Shown: piece by piece, positions 8,332-15,486 of the stretch | Position numbering within the stretch: position 1 is the first letter of the stretch | How the letters are laid out: each line of letters opens with the position of its first letter | Source: JBLHKW01 sp047618565 | Lineage (GTDB): Bacteria > Planctomycetota > UBA1135 > GCA-002686595 | Direction: 5' to 3' | Length of the DNA: 34,028 bases | NCBI GenBank assembly: GCA_047618565.1 | Contig: JBLHKW010000045.1 | Span: 1-34,028, forward strand | Translations under genes and position numbers: made by a program | The notes under the pieces: generated by a model | What the model saw: only the letters and a program-made list of their open reading frames with translations | Told to the model about the DNA's origin: nothing | Database searches by the model: none

Positions 8332-9806
8332 CTGACGATCTCCTGTAGGCTTGAAAGGAATGCGTCGACGCGGTGTGCGGTGATGGCGCCGTAGTTGGCC
8401 GCGCCGAGCCAGCCGGACATGATGATGCCCACGCTGCCGGCATGGTAGAGGCCATCGATCTGTTTCGAGAGTTCCATGCTGTACTTGAGGCCCTCGAACT
8501 TGGTGCCGAAGGACGAACCGGCGTGGTGCTGGGTGTAGAACTCGAAGGTGCGTGGTGTGGCGGCCTCCACGTGGTCGATCTTCGCGCGCGTGCCCGGCAC
8601 GTAGTGCTCGAGCGACTCGAGTGCCTCCTCGATCAGGCGCGCCTTGTTCGACTCGTACTCCGCCTCGGAAAGGCTGGCCCAGTCCTTGTAGAGCGCGTTG
8701 GTCGAGCTGACGACGGTGAAGCGGTCGCTGCCGGGGCGCGTCTGAGGGCCGTAGAACGAGAAGGTGCGGCTCTCGCCGTGCATCTCGCACAGCGAGGGCG
8801 AGTGGAAGGTGGGGCGCGTCGATGTGAACAGCAGGTCCGTCGGCATCGCGAGCGTCTCGCCCGCGCGGATGCCCATGTAGACCTGGCACGAGGACGAGTT
8901 GAGGCGCACGTCGCGCGCGCCGCCGGCGAAGTCCGCGTCGAAGTGCTCGAGACCCACGAGCTTCTCGAGGGTGACCTTCAGGTTGGCGTTGGAGATCACC
9001 ACGTCCGCTTCCAGGAACCGTCCGCAGGCCTCGACGCCGCGCGTGCGGCCGCCCTCCACGACGATGCGGTCCACCTGCACGCGGTTGAAGAGCTCGACCC
9101 CCTGGCGCTTGAGCTCGGCCTTCATCTCGCGAATGAGCAGGTCCGTTCCACCGGTGAAGGTGTAGACGCCCTTGCTCATGAAGTTCGAGAAGACGATACC
9201 GTAGCTGATGGCCGGATCCGCCAGGCTGGAGCCGTTGGCGTAGGCGATCGGCTCCATCAGCAGGCGGTGGACGTCGTTGCGACCCGGGAAAAATTCCTCG
9301 AACAGCTCGGCCGTGCTGCGGCCGTCGTCGTCGTAGAAGTCCATGGCGCGCACGTGGTCGAAGAAGGCCTCGACCTTGCTGCGTTCGATCCCGAAGACCT
9401 CGACCAGCTTGTTGCTGAAGTCGACCCGGTCGAAGGTCGTGTCGAAGGTGAACTGGGGGTTGTCGAAACGCACGCCGCCGAGCTGGACGATCGAGTCGGC
9501 GATCGTCTTGTTCCAGTACTTGCGGCAGGTCTTCTTCATCCCGAACGGGAAGCCGTGCAGGGAGACGTCGAAGGTGTGTCCGCCGCGGCGCTTGAACCAG
9601 GTGGCCATGCCGCCGCAGTTGTAGTGCTGCTCGAGGATGGCGACCTTGTGGCCCGCGCGACCGAGGATGTTCGCGGCCGTCAGGCCCGCCAGACCGCTGC
9701 CGATGACGATGGCGTCGTAGCGCGAGCGCGCGCCCTCCAGTGGCGACGACTTCAGCGGCGCCTTGCCGGCGCGGCTGCCACTGAGGTATTCACGGCTCGC
9801 GTTCAT
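8328..9806 (-). CDS. FAD-dependent phytoene desaturase / carotene isomerase / retinol saturase-like oxidoreductase (1)
   Basis: The 492-residue protein carries an N-terminal FAD-binding Rossmann motif VIGSGLAGLTAAN (34-46), followed by LEQHYNCGGMATWFKRRG and FDVSLHGFPFG, and the C-terminal flavin signature GLYHAGSVGIIMSGWLGAAN. The EQHY..GG pattern after the first Rossmann beta-alpha-beta is closer to the CrtISO/RetSat branch than to classic CrtI, so it might isomerise, saturate or desaturate a conjugated chain. No carotenoid genes (no phytoene synthase, GGPP synthase or cyclase) are nearby. Its setting between a second FAD enzyme and fabG, with 4-nt overlaps on both sides (ATGA upstream, TTGA downstream), points to an acyl-ACP or polyene-acyl substrate. 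Substrate assignment is inference. Confidence 0.85.
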   Translation of the reverse strand: MNASREYLSGSRAGKAPLKSSPLEGARSRYDAIVIGSGLAGLTAANILGRAGHKVAILEQHYNCGGMATWFKRRGGHTFDVSLHGFPFGMKKTCRKYWNKTIADSIVQLGGVRFDNPQFTFDTTFDRVDFSNKLVEVFGIERSKVEAFFDHVRAMDFYDDDGRSTAELFEEFFPGRNDVHRLLMEPIAYANGSSLADPAISYGIVFSNFMSKGVYTFTGGTDLLIREMKAELKRQGVELFNRVQVDRIVVEGGRTRGVEACGRFLEADVVISNANLKVTLEKLVGLEHFDADFAGGARDVRLNSSSCQVYMGIRAGETLAMPTDLLFTSTRPTFHSPSLCEMHGESRTFSFYGPQTRPGSDRFTVVSSTNALYKDWASLSEAEYESNKARLIEEALESLEHYVPGTRAKIDHVEAATPRTFEFYTQHHAGSSFGTKFEGLKYSMELSKQIDGLYHAGSVGIIMSGWLGAANYGAITAHRVDAFLSSLQEIVS

Positions 9807-11224
9807 CTCAGCTGCCCACCCGCGGCGAGGGCGTGCTGATTGGCCATGGCCACGCCGCTGAGCATCGTGCCGACGATGCCGAGGTAGCCCTGATCCGTTC
9901 CGCACAGGAAGAGGCCCTCGACCTCCGTGCGGCCGTCGAAGCGCTTGTTGGGACTTCCGTACACGGCACCGTTGGGGTGGCCTGTGAACTTCTCGATCGT
10001 GCGCGGGGTGAACGTGTCCGTGTAGACCGTGTGGGCGCGCACATCGCTCGCGAAGGGCGTGATCGCTTCCATGCCATCGGTCAAGGCGCGCACCTTCTGG
10101 GCCTCGTACTCTGCGTCCGCAAACCCGTTCCACTGGGCCGGATTCGCGAGCAGCGTCAGGCGCAGGGTGCCGGGCATGTCCTCATCCTGGCCGGCGTAGT
10201 TGTCCGGGCAGCAGATCACGCCGCTGCGCAGGTCAATCGGGCCCGCGGGCACGTCGTATACCAGCTGCGGCGCCGCGTTGAAGAATACGATCGTGTCCGG
10301 GTTGCCGAGAGCGGCGCTGGACTGGTCCAGGATTGAGATGGACTCCACAAAGGAGAGCTGACCCGTGTCGGCACTCTCCCGGTCGACGGCCTCGTCCAGC
10401 TCGCACAGGGCGCGCGTCTCGACGGCGCCAGCGGAGGACAGGATGCAATCGGCCTCGAGCACCTCGCCGCCGGAGAGCACCACGCCCGTGGCACGTTCGC
10501 CGTCATGCTGGATGCGTTCGACCCCGGCGCGCATGCGCAGCTCGCCGCCCACTTCCAGGTAGCGTCCGCGCAGGGCGTCCAGGATGGTCTTGACCCCGCC
10601 GCGCGGTCTGGCGAAGCCCTCCTCGTAGAGGCTCTTGAACAGCACGACGAACTGGTCCCAGCCCAGGTCGTTCGGCGTCGGGCTGCCGTAGTAGCAGACC
10701 GGCAGTAGCAGCATCTCGATCAGCAGCGGATCCGAGAAGTAGCCCGCCAGCACGTCGCGCGTGGGGCGCGCGTCTCCGCTCGGGGACAGGGTCGGGTAGG
10801 CCTTGATGTCGGCCGTGAGCCGGTCCAGGCCCGCGAGCTGATCGGGGAAGGTCTGCGCGATCTCGCTGCGCAGGAGCGCGAAGTCGTTCCCGAAGGCCAG
10901 GCGCGCCTCCGGGAAGGCGATCGCAGACTGACTCTGTTCCCCGAGCTGAAGGTCGGCGAACGGGATGCGCAGCTGGCGCAGGACGCGTGCGAGCGGGCGG
11001 CCTTTGGCTCCCGGGCTGCGCGGGTGCATGTAGTTCGTCAGCGCGTGCAGGCCGACGTCCAGGCGCCTCCCGGCGCGCTTGTAGAACGAATTCAGTCCGC
11101 CCCAGAGGGAGTGGCGTTCGAGGATCAAGACGCGCTGGTCGAACATCGCCAGCCGGATCCCCGCCGCCAGGCCGCTCATGCCGGCGCCGATGACGATCGT
11201 GTCGAATCGTTCGGAGCTGGGCAT
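9803..11224 (-). CDS. FAD-dependent phytoene desaturase-like oxidoreductase (2)
   Basis: The 473-residue protein has an N-terminal FAD motif VIGAGMSGLAAG (11-22), then LILERHSLWGGLNSFYKRAG with the family's paired glycines and LDVGLHALTNYM, and a C-terminal flavin block EGLFLCGTDQGYLGIVGTMLSG. It is clearly paralogous in fold to the next gene but divergent, with a distinct middle substrate domain (for example CYYGSPTPNDLGWDQF). Two co-encoded CrtI-type proteins often form heteromers or act in sequence, and pairs of such enzymes occur in the gene clusters proposed for ladderane lipids. Start is the ATG at 11224, 32 nt after the ACP stop. The ACP and FabF upstream suggest a carrier-bound substrate. 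Confidence 0.84.
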   Translation of the reverse strand: MPSSERFDTIVIGAGMSGLAAGIRLAMFDQRVLILERHSLWGGLNSFYKRAGRRLDVGLHALTNYMHPRSPGAKGRPLARVLRQLRIPFADLQLGEQSQSAIAFPEARLAFGNDFALLRSEIAQTFPDQLAGLDRLTADIKAYPTLSPSGDARPTRDVLAGYFSDPLLIEMLLLPVCYYGSPTPNDLGWDQFVVLFKSLYEEGFARPRGGVKTILDALRGRYLEVGGELRMRAGVERIQHDGERATGVVLSGGEVLEADCILSSAGAVETRALCELDEAVDRESADTGQLSFVESISILDQSSAALGNPDTIVFFNAAPQLVYDVPAGPIDLRSGVICCPDNYAGQDEDMPGTLRLTLLANPAQWNGFADAEYEAQKVRALTDGMEAITPFASDVRAHTVYTDTFTPRTIEKFTGHPNGAVYGSPNKRFDGRTEVEGLFLCGTDQGYLGIVGTMLSGVAMANQHALAAGGQLR

Positions 11225-11256
11225 GGGGAGGGGGAGGGCGAGCGCGAGCCGTGCGC

Positions 11257-11526
11257 TCAGACGCTCAGCTTGAGTTCCTTCTCGGCCAGTTGCGGCATGA
11301 GGTAGCTCACGCAGCCGTTCATCGTCGCGAGTTCCTTGTAGTCCTCTTCCGGGACGCGCACGCCGTAGCGCTTGCGCAGCTCCATGACGATGTCGAGGAA
11401 GTCCATCGAGTCCAGCTCGATCTGCTCGCGCATGCGGACATCGGGGTCCATGCCCGTCAGGTCCTCATCCGGCGCAATCGTGTGGATGATGTCTTCGATG
11501 GCTTCAATGATCTGTTCGCGGTTCAT
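11257..11526 (-). CDS. Acyl carrier protein
   Basis: An 89-residue acidic helical protein with the phosphopantetheine attachment site in IELDSMDFLDIVM (Ser40). The DSMD core, where most housekeeping ACPs have DSLD, and the basic stretch ELRKRYGVRVPEEDY in helix II-III mark a specialised carrier. It is probably modified by the PPTase encoded at 5732-6325 and shuttles the growing chain among the FabF, FabG, FabZ, FabI and FAD enzymes of this operon. Start ATG at 11526, 19 nt after the fabF stop. A housekeeping ACP must lie elsewhere in the genome, since no fabD or fabH accompanies this one. Confidence 0.92.
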   Translation of the reverse strand: MNREQIIEAIEDIIHTIAPDEDLTGMDPDVRMREQIELDSMDFLDIVMELRKRYGVRVPEEDYKELATMNGCVSYLMPQLAEKELKLSV

Positions 11527-11545
11527 CGGTGGGGGGGCTCTGCTT

Positions 11546-12784
11546 TCAAGCTTGGAGGCGTTTGACGATCACGGCGGAGTTGATGCCGAGCATTCCAAAC
11601 GCAAGGTTCAGGATGGTGTCGATCCGATCGACCTTGAGCGGCTCGTTGAGCACGAGGCCGCGCACGTCGCAGTCCGGATCGAGGTTGTCTACGTTGATGG
11701 TTGCGTGCACGAAACCATCGTCAAAGGAGGGCAGGTTTCCGGCCAGCTCGAGCGCGCCCGCGGCGCCCATCGAGTGTCCGATGAAACTTTTCGTGTTGTT
11801 GATGTGGATGCGTTCGGAGTCCCCGAACACCTCGCGCAGCGCGTTGCATTCCTGCACATCGCCCATGGGCGTGGAGGTGGCGTGCGCGTTGGCGATATCG
11901 ATATCGCTGGGCTTCAGCCCGGCCTTGGCCAGTGCGCCGCGGATGCACTCGTTCTGGCGCTCGGCCAGGGGCAGCACGAAGTCCGTCGCGTCCGAGTTGA
12001 TGTGGTATCCGACCACCTCGCCGTAGATCTTGGCGCCGCGCGCCTGGGCGTCCTCGAGGCGCTCCAGGGTGTACAGGCAGCCGCCTTCGCTGATCACGAT
12101 GCCGTTGCGGTCCTTGTCGAACGGGCGCGAGGCCTTGGTCGGATCCGCGTGCTTCGCGAGTGCGCCCTGGGACTGGAAGCTGGCGAAGATGCCGAAGGTG
12201 TGAATGCTCTCCGAGACGCCGCCCGCCAGGGCCAGATCGACCTCACCCAGCTGCAGCATCTGAACCGCGTGGATCAGGCCCAGGTTGCCACCCGCGCAGG
12301 CTCCGCCCAGGGTGTAGGCCGGGCCCGTGATGTTCAGGTTGAGGGTGATCTCACCGGCCGGGTTGTTGGCCACGGTCTGCGGGTTGTGGTGGTGGGACCA
12401 GTAGGAGAGGTCGAAGTCGTACTTCGCGACCTCGTGCACCTGGTTCTCCGTCTCCACGTTGCCGTGCTCGGTGATGCCCACGTAGATGCCGACGCGCGAG
12501 CGGTCGCGCTGCTCGAGATTCAGGCCCGCGTCGAGCAGGGCTTCGTTCGCACAGTAGATCCCGATCGAAGCCGCGCGCGTGCCGCGCCGCAGGGCCTTGC
12601 GCTTCTGGTGGCGCAGGGCGTCGAAGTGGCAGACGCCGGCGATCGTGTCGCCGATGTGACGGATGTGGTAGGGCTCCACGCCGGAGGTGCCCGCCAGCAG
12701 GGCCGCGCGGAATTCCGTCAGGTTGTCGCCATTCGGGCTGGTGAGCCCGACGCCGGTGATCACGACGCGCGGCAGGCTACTCAT
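11546..12784 (-). CDS. fabF: FabF-like beta-ketoacyl-ACP synthase (KAS II)
   Basis: Condenses acyl-ACP with malonyl-ACP, extending the chain by two carbons. The 412-residue product has the thiolase-fold Cys-His-His triad: Cys163 in LGGACAGGNLG, His301 in ANAHATSTPMGD and His337 in NTKSFIGHSMGAAG, plus N-terminal VVITGVGLTSPNG. The Cys motif GACAGG departs from the usual TACAT(S/G) of FabF, and an unusual His-rich run SYWSHHHNPQT lies before it, so this is a divergent KAS that may have its own chain-length or unsaturation preference. There is no second chain-length-factor-like KAS, unlike type II polyketide and aryl polyene systems. The ATG at 12784 overlaps the regulator's stop by 8 nt. Confidence 0.91.
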   Translation of the reverse strand: MSSLPRVVITGVGLTSPNGDNLTEFRAALLAGTSGVEPYHIRHIGDTIAGVCHFDALRHQKRKALRRGTRAASIGIYCANEALLDAGLNLEQRDRSRVGIYVGITEHGNVETENQVHEVAKYDFDLSYWSHHHNPQTVANNPAGEITLNLNITGPAYTLGGACAGGNLGLIHAVQMLQLGEVDLALAGGVSESIHTFGIFASFQSQGALAKHADPTKASRPFDKDRNGIVISEGGCLYTLERLEDAQARGAKIYGEVVGYHINSDATDFVLPLAERQNECIRGALAKAGLKPSDIDIANAHATSTPMGDVQECNALREVFGDSERIHINNTKSFIGHSMGAAGALELAGNLPSFDDGFVHATINVDNLDPDCDVRGLVLNEPLKVDRIDTILNLAFGMLGINSAVIVKRLQA

Positions 12785-13484
12785 CGTCGCTCTCCTCGGA
12801 CTTCAGAGGGGCCTCTTCGTGCTGCTGTTCCTGGCCGAGCTCTTCGATGCGCCCGATGAGCGCGTCCGGATCGGTCAGCGGCTGGCCGTCCTGACTCATG
12901 ATCTTGGCGGGTACGGTCAAGCCCACACGCAGCGCCGTGTTGATGGCCTTCGACAGCAGGCTCGTCGGATTGCCGAGCGCCGAGGACACGGAGGAGAAGA
13001 CGAGCTGCATGACCGCTTCCGCGATCTCGCAGGAGGAGATGATCGAGCGCAAGGTCACCGCGCGCGGGTCGAGCTTGCCGTAACGACCCTGGACGTAGGT
13101 GAGTGTCTGCGCCGCACCCAGCTTGAACTGGCTGAAGATCACCTGCTCGCGCCGCCGCATGACGGTCGCGGCGATGCTGAGGGTGTTTCCCACCGGGCTG
13201 TGGATGTGGCAGCGACGCCCGCTGTCGAAGCTCGAGGAGATCGCGCCCCACTCGGCCAGCTCATTAACGGTGGTGCTGGTCGCGCCCTGGGAGATCCCGA
13301 GCACGCTCGTGATGTCCTTGTTGGAGAGCGGCTGGCCGGCGAGCACGAGCAGGCCCCAGATGCGCCCGTGGATGCGCTTGAAGCCGAAGCTCTTGAAGAA
13401 GACCTCGAAGGTCGGCAGCTGCTCCAGCAGGGGCTCGTCGAGGCCCTCGAAGGGAGTCAGCGCGGATTCGGTCTTGGAGGCCAT
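12777..13484 (-). CDS. GbsR/MarR-type winged-helix transcriptional regulator
   Basis: A 235-residue DNA-binding protein. A winged HTH is visible at about residues 40-95: GRIWGLLVLAGQPLSNKDIT, then VLGISQGATSTTVNELAEWG, as in the GbsR branch of MarR-like regulators. The C-terminal part is a helical domain that could bind a lipid or acyl ligand, ending in an acidic tail (EESDDE). It is the first gene of the tightly overlapping run to oleD and its stop overlaps fabF. A dyad symmetry at 13501-13528 sits just upstream of its ATG (13484), so autoregulation and control of the operon are likely; both are inference. Confidence 0.82.
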   Translation of the reverse strand: MASKTESALTPFEGLDEPLLEQLPTFEVFFKSFGFKRIHGRIWGLLVLAGQPLSNKDITSVLGISQGATSTTVNELAEWGAISSSFDSGRRCHIHSPVGNTLSIAATVMRRREQVIFSQFKLGAAQTLTYVQGRYGKLDPRAVTLRSIISSCEIAEAVMQLVFSSVSSALGNPTSLLSKAINTALRVGLTVPAKIMSQDGQPLTDPDALIGRIEELGQEQQHEEAPLKSEESDDE

Positions 13485-13500
13485 GTGGGGTCGCGCGATC

Positions 13501-13528
13501 GGGAAATGTTCATGAAGTCAGATTTCCC
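13501..13528. promoter_or_regulatory. Candidate operator: dyad GGGAAAT-N14-ATTTCCC upstream of the regulator gene
   Basis: Seen directly: perfect 7-bp inverted arms GGGAAAT (13501-13507) and ATTTCCC (13522-13528), centre to centre 21 bp, or two helical turns. A further perfect palindrome TTCATGAA (13509-13516) lies inside the spacer, and GTCAG/CTGAC arms flank 13517-13532. The site is 17-44 nt upstream of the regulator start, in the 139-nt gap after the esterase gene. It is A/T-richer than its surroundings. Likely the binding site of the GbsR-like protein (inference). Confidence 0.5.
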
Positions 13529-13623
13529 TGACATCTACGCGGGATGGTGTACCCCAGAGCACGGACGCGATCCAGGGATCGGGGCCAAAAACCCTGTTTC
13601 TGCCCCCGTGGGGCGCTGGTGCC

Positions 13624-14319
13624 TCAGGCGCCGACGCCGAGGCGTTCCTGGAGCCAGGCCCCGATGGCCTCGATCTCCTCGATGCAAACCTGGTGCTCCA
13701 TGGCGAATTCGTGCCACTCCACCGCGTAACCGAGCCCTGTCAGGCGTTCCCTGGCCGAATGGCCGCGCTCGAAGGGCACCATCGGGTCGAGGCTCCCGTG
13801 CGCCTGGAAGATCGAGACCGAGCGGTTGGCGGCGCTGCGCTCCTGCTCCAGGTCCTCGTCCCCGGCCAGGTAGGTCGAGAGGGCCATGATGCCCGCCAGG
13901 GGCTCGCCGTGGCGCAGGCCCTGGTAGAGGGCGATCACGCCGCCCTGGGAGAAGCCGGCCAGCACGATGCGCGCGCTGGGGATCCCACGTTCGTTCTCGC
14001 GTGCGATCAGGCGTGCCACCTGGGCCGCGGAGCGGCGGACGCCGTCCACGTCGGGCTGGCGCTGCAGGTCGGTGCCGGTGACGTCGTACCAGGCCGGCAT
14101 GACCATGCCGCCATTCACGGTGACCGGAATGCTCGGCGCATTCGGGAAGACGAAGCGTACGGCCCGGTCGGGACCCAGCCCGAGCATCGGAATGATCGAG
14201 ACGAAGTCGTTGCCGTCGGCGCCCAGGCCGTGCAGCCAGATGACGCTGGCGTCGGCGCGCGTGTCGCCCTTCGGCTCGACCTCGATGCACGGGAGCAGCG
14301 GTGTGATTTCGGAGTTCAT
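13624..14319 (-). CDS. Alpha/beta hydrolase, carboxylesterase/phospholipase family
   Basis: A 231-residue serine hydrolase of the carboxylesterase/acyl-protein-thioesterase family. Motifs: oxyanion segment VIWLHGLGADGNDF (26-39), nucleophile elbow AGFSQGG (Ser124), acid in HGSLDPMVP (Asp178) and His209 in FAMEHQVCIEEI. The usual GH before the catalytic region is EH here, but the His is present. It lies 13 nt after oleA and before the regulator, on the same strand. It could act as a thioesterase or hydrolase on an acyl intermediate, or remove off-pathway products; the family's broad specificity prevents a firm call. Confidence 0.85.
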   Translation of the reverse strand: MNSEITPLLPCIEVEPKGDTRADASVIWLHGLGADGNDFVSIIPMLGLGPDRAVRFVFPNAPSIPVTVNGGMVMPAWYDVTGTDLQRQPDVDGVRRSAAQVARLIARENERGIPSARIVLAGFSQGGVIALYQGLRHGEPLAGIMALSTYLAGDEDLEQERSAANRSVSIFQAHGSLDPMVPFERGHSARERLTGLGYAVEWHEFAMEHQVCIEEIEAIGAWLQERLGVGA

Positions 14320-14332
14320 GGTGGATGCGCGA

Positions 14333-15370
14333 TCAGCACTGAACGGCGAGCATCAGGCAATGCAGGCCGCTACCGATGCCCTGCAGGACGACCTTGTGCC
14401 CGTCCTGGATGAAGCCCGCGCGTTCGGCGAGCGAGAAGGTGAGCGGGAGCGAGACGGAACCGATGTTGCCGTACTCCTCGACGGTGGTGAAGTCCTTGGC
14501 GTGGTCGAGTCCGAGGGTCTCGAAGAGCAGGCGCTTGTGAGCGCTGCCGACCTGGTGCGTCACGATGCGGTCGATCGAGTCGGCGTCCCAGTCGAACTCC
14601 TCCGTGAAAGCCTCCCAGGTCGTGCGCGCCAGGGCGTTGCCCGCGAGCAGGAGCGCTTCGGAGTCCGTGTCCATCAAGGGGCCGGCGCCCGGCTTGTGCG
14701 TGCCGCCCGAGCAGAGCTCGACGTGCTCGGTCGCCGCGCGCAGCGTGCCGCCGAGCAGTCTTCGATCCACGCGCGAGATCGATGCGGAGGTGAGCACCAG
14801 TGCCGCGGCACCGGAGCCGATCGTGAGCGACGCGTAGGCCGCCTTCATCTCCTTGCGCCCGATCTGTGGGTCGGTGTTCAGCATGCGCACGGTCTCGTCC
14901 ACAAGACCGCGACCGTCCTCGCCGGCGACGACCAATCCGGCCTGGATCTCGCCGCGTTCGATCTTGTCGGCCACGACGGTCATCGCGTTGGCGAAGCCCA
15001 GGCACGCGTTCGACAGGTCGAAGGCCTGGCAGGTGGGCGGCAGCCCGAGTTCCGCGTGCACGACCGATGCGGTGGCCGGCTCCATGAAGTCGCGGCAGAC
15101 CGAGGCGTGGATCAGGCACCCGATCTGGCCCAGGTCGACGCCGCTGCGCTCGAGGGCGTCCCGGCCGGCCGCCGCCGCGACCGCGCTGGGGCGCGTTCCG
15201 GGGGGCCAGAAGCGGCGCGTGCGGATGCCGCTCATCAGCTCCAGGCGGCCCACGGAGAGCCCGAGACGCTCGTAGAGGGCGTCCGTGCGGTGTTCGAGGG
15301 CCTCGGAGCTCACGACCTCCTCGGGCAGGGCGTGGCCGAAGGCCTCCAGGTGTACGGATTCGTAGCGCAT
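14333..15370 (-). CDS. oleA: OleA: head-to-head acyl condensing thiolase
   Basis: OleA performs the non-decarboxylative Claisen condensation of two activated fatty acyl chains to a 2-alkyl-3-keto acid, the first committed step to long-chain olefins. The 345-residue thiolase-fold protein has the nucleophile in DLSNACLGFANAM (Cys123), the OleA-type base in SVCRDFMEPATAS (Glu97), the His in VTHQVGSAH and the Asn in YGNIGSVSLP. The Glu97 block separates OleA from FabH. Start is the ATG at 15370 (MRYESVHLEAFGHALPEE); longer in-frame extensions run into the divergent promoter region. It is the first gene of the cluster and lies far from oleB, oleC and oleD, at the opposite end. Confidence 0.94.
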   Translation of the reverse strand: MRYESVHLEAFGHALPEEVVSSEALEHRTDALYERLGLSVGRLELMSGIRTRRFWPPGTRPSAVAAAAGRDALERSGVDLGQIGCLIHASVCRDFMEPATASVVHAELGLPPTCQAFDLSNACLGFANAMTVVADKIERGEIQAGLVVAGEDGRGLVDETVRMLNTDPQIGRKEMKAAYASLTIGSGAAALVLTSASISRVDRRLLGGTLRAATEHVELCSGGTHKPGAGPLMDTDSEALLLAGNALARTTWEAFTEEFDWDADSIDRIVTHQVGSAHKRLLFETLGLDHAKDFTTVEEYGNIGSVSLPLTFSLAERAGFIQDGHKVVLQGIGSGLHCLMLAVQC

Positions 15371-15486
15371 ATTCAGGGAGCCAGATTTCGGCCGGGAAAG
15401 GATACTGGATAGGTCGGCCCGCCGCCCCCTGGTTCCGACTGCGGATTGACGCCGTGGGCACCTTGCGGGCACCCTATGGGACACAG
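15371..15486. promoter_or_regulatory. Divergent promoter region between oleA and dinB
   Basis: A 116-nt gap between divergently transcribed genes, so promoters for both should lie here. On the plus strand a TTGACG at 15446-15451 could be a -35 for dinB, but no good -10 sits at 17 nt. On the minus strand a TATCC-rich patch (rc of 15397-15415) could serve oleA. Neither is convincing alone. Confidence 0.4.

Noticed and set aside
2132..15370. The cluster as a carotenoid or an aryl polyene locus
   Set aside because: No phytoene synthase, prenyl synthase or cyclase argues against carotenoids; the presence of an enoyl reductase and Ole genes and the lack of ammonia-lyase-like, chain-length-factor and glycosyl/acyltransferase genes argue against aryl polyenes.
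2132..15370. The cluster as a bona fide ladderane pathway
   Set aside because: No radical SAM enzyme, a feature of the proposed anammox clusters, is present; the similarity is partial, so I keep it only as a comparison.
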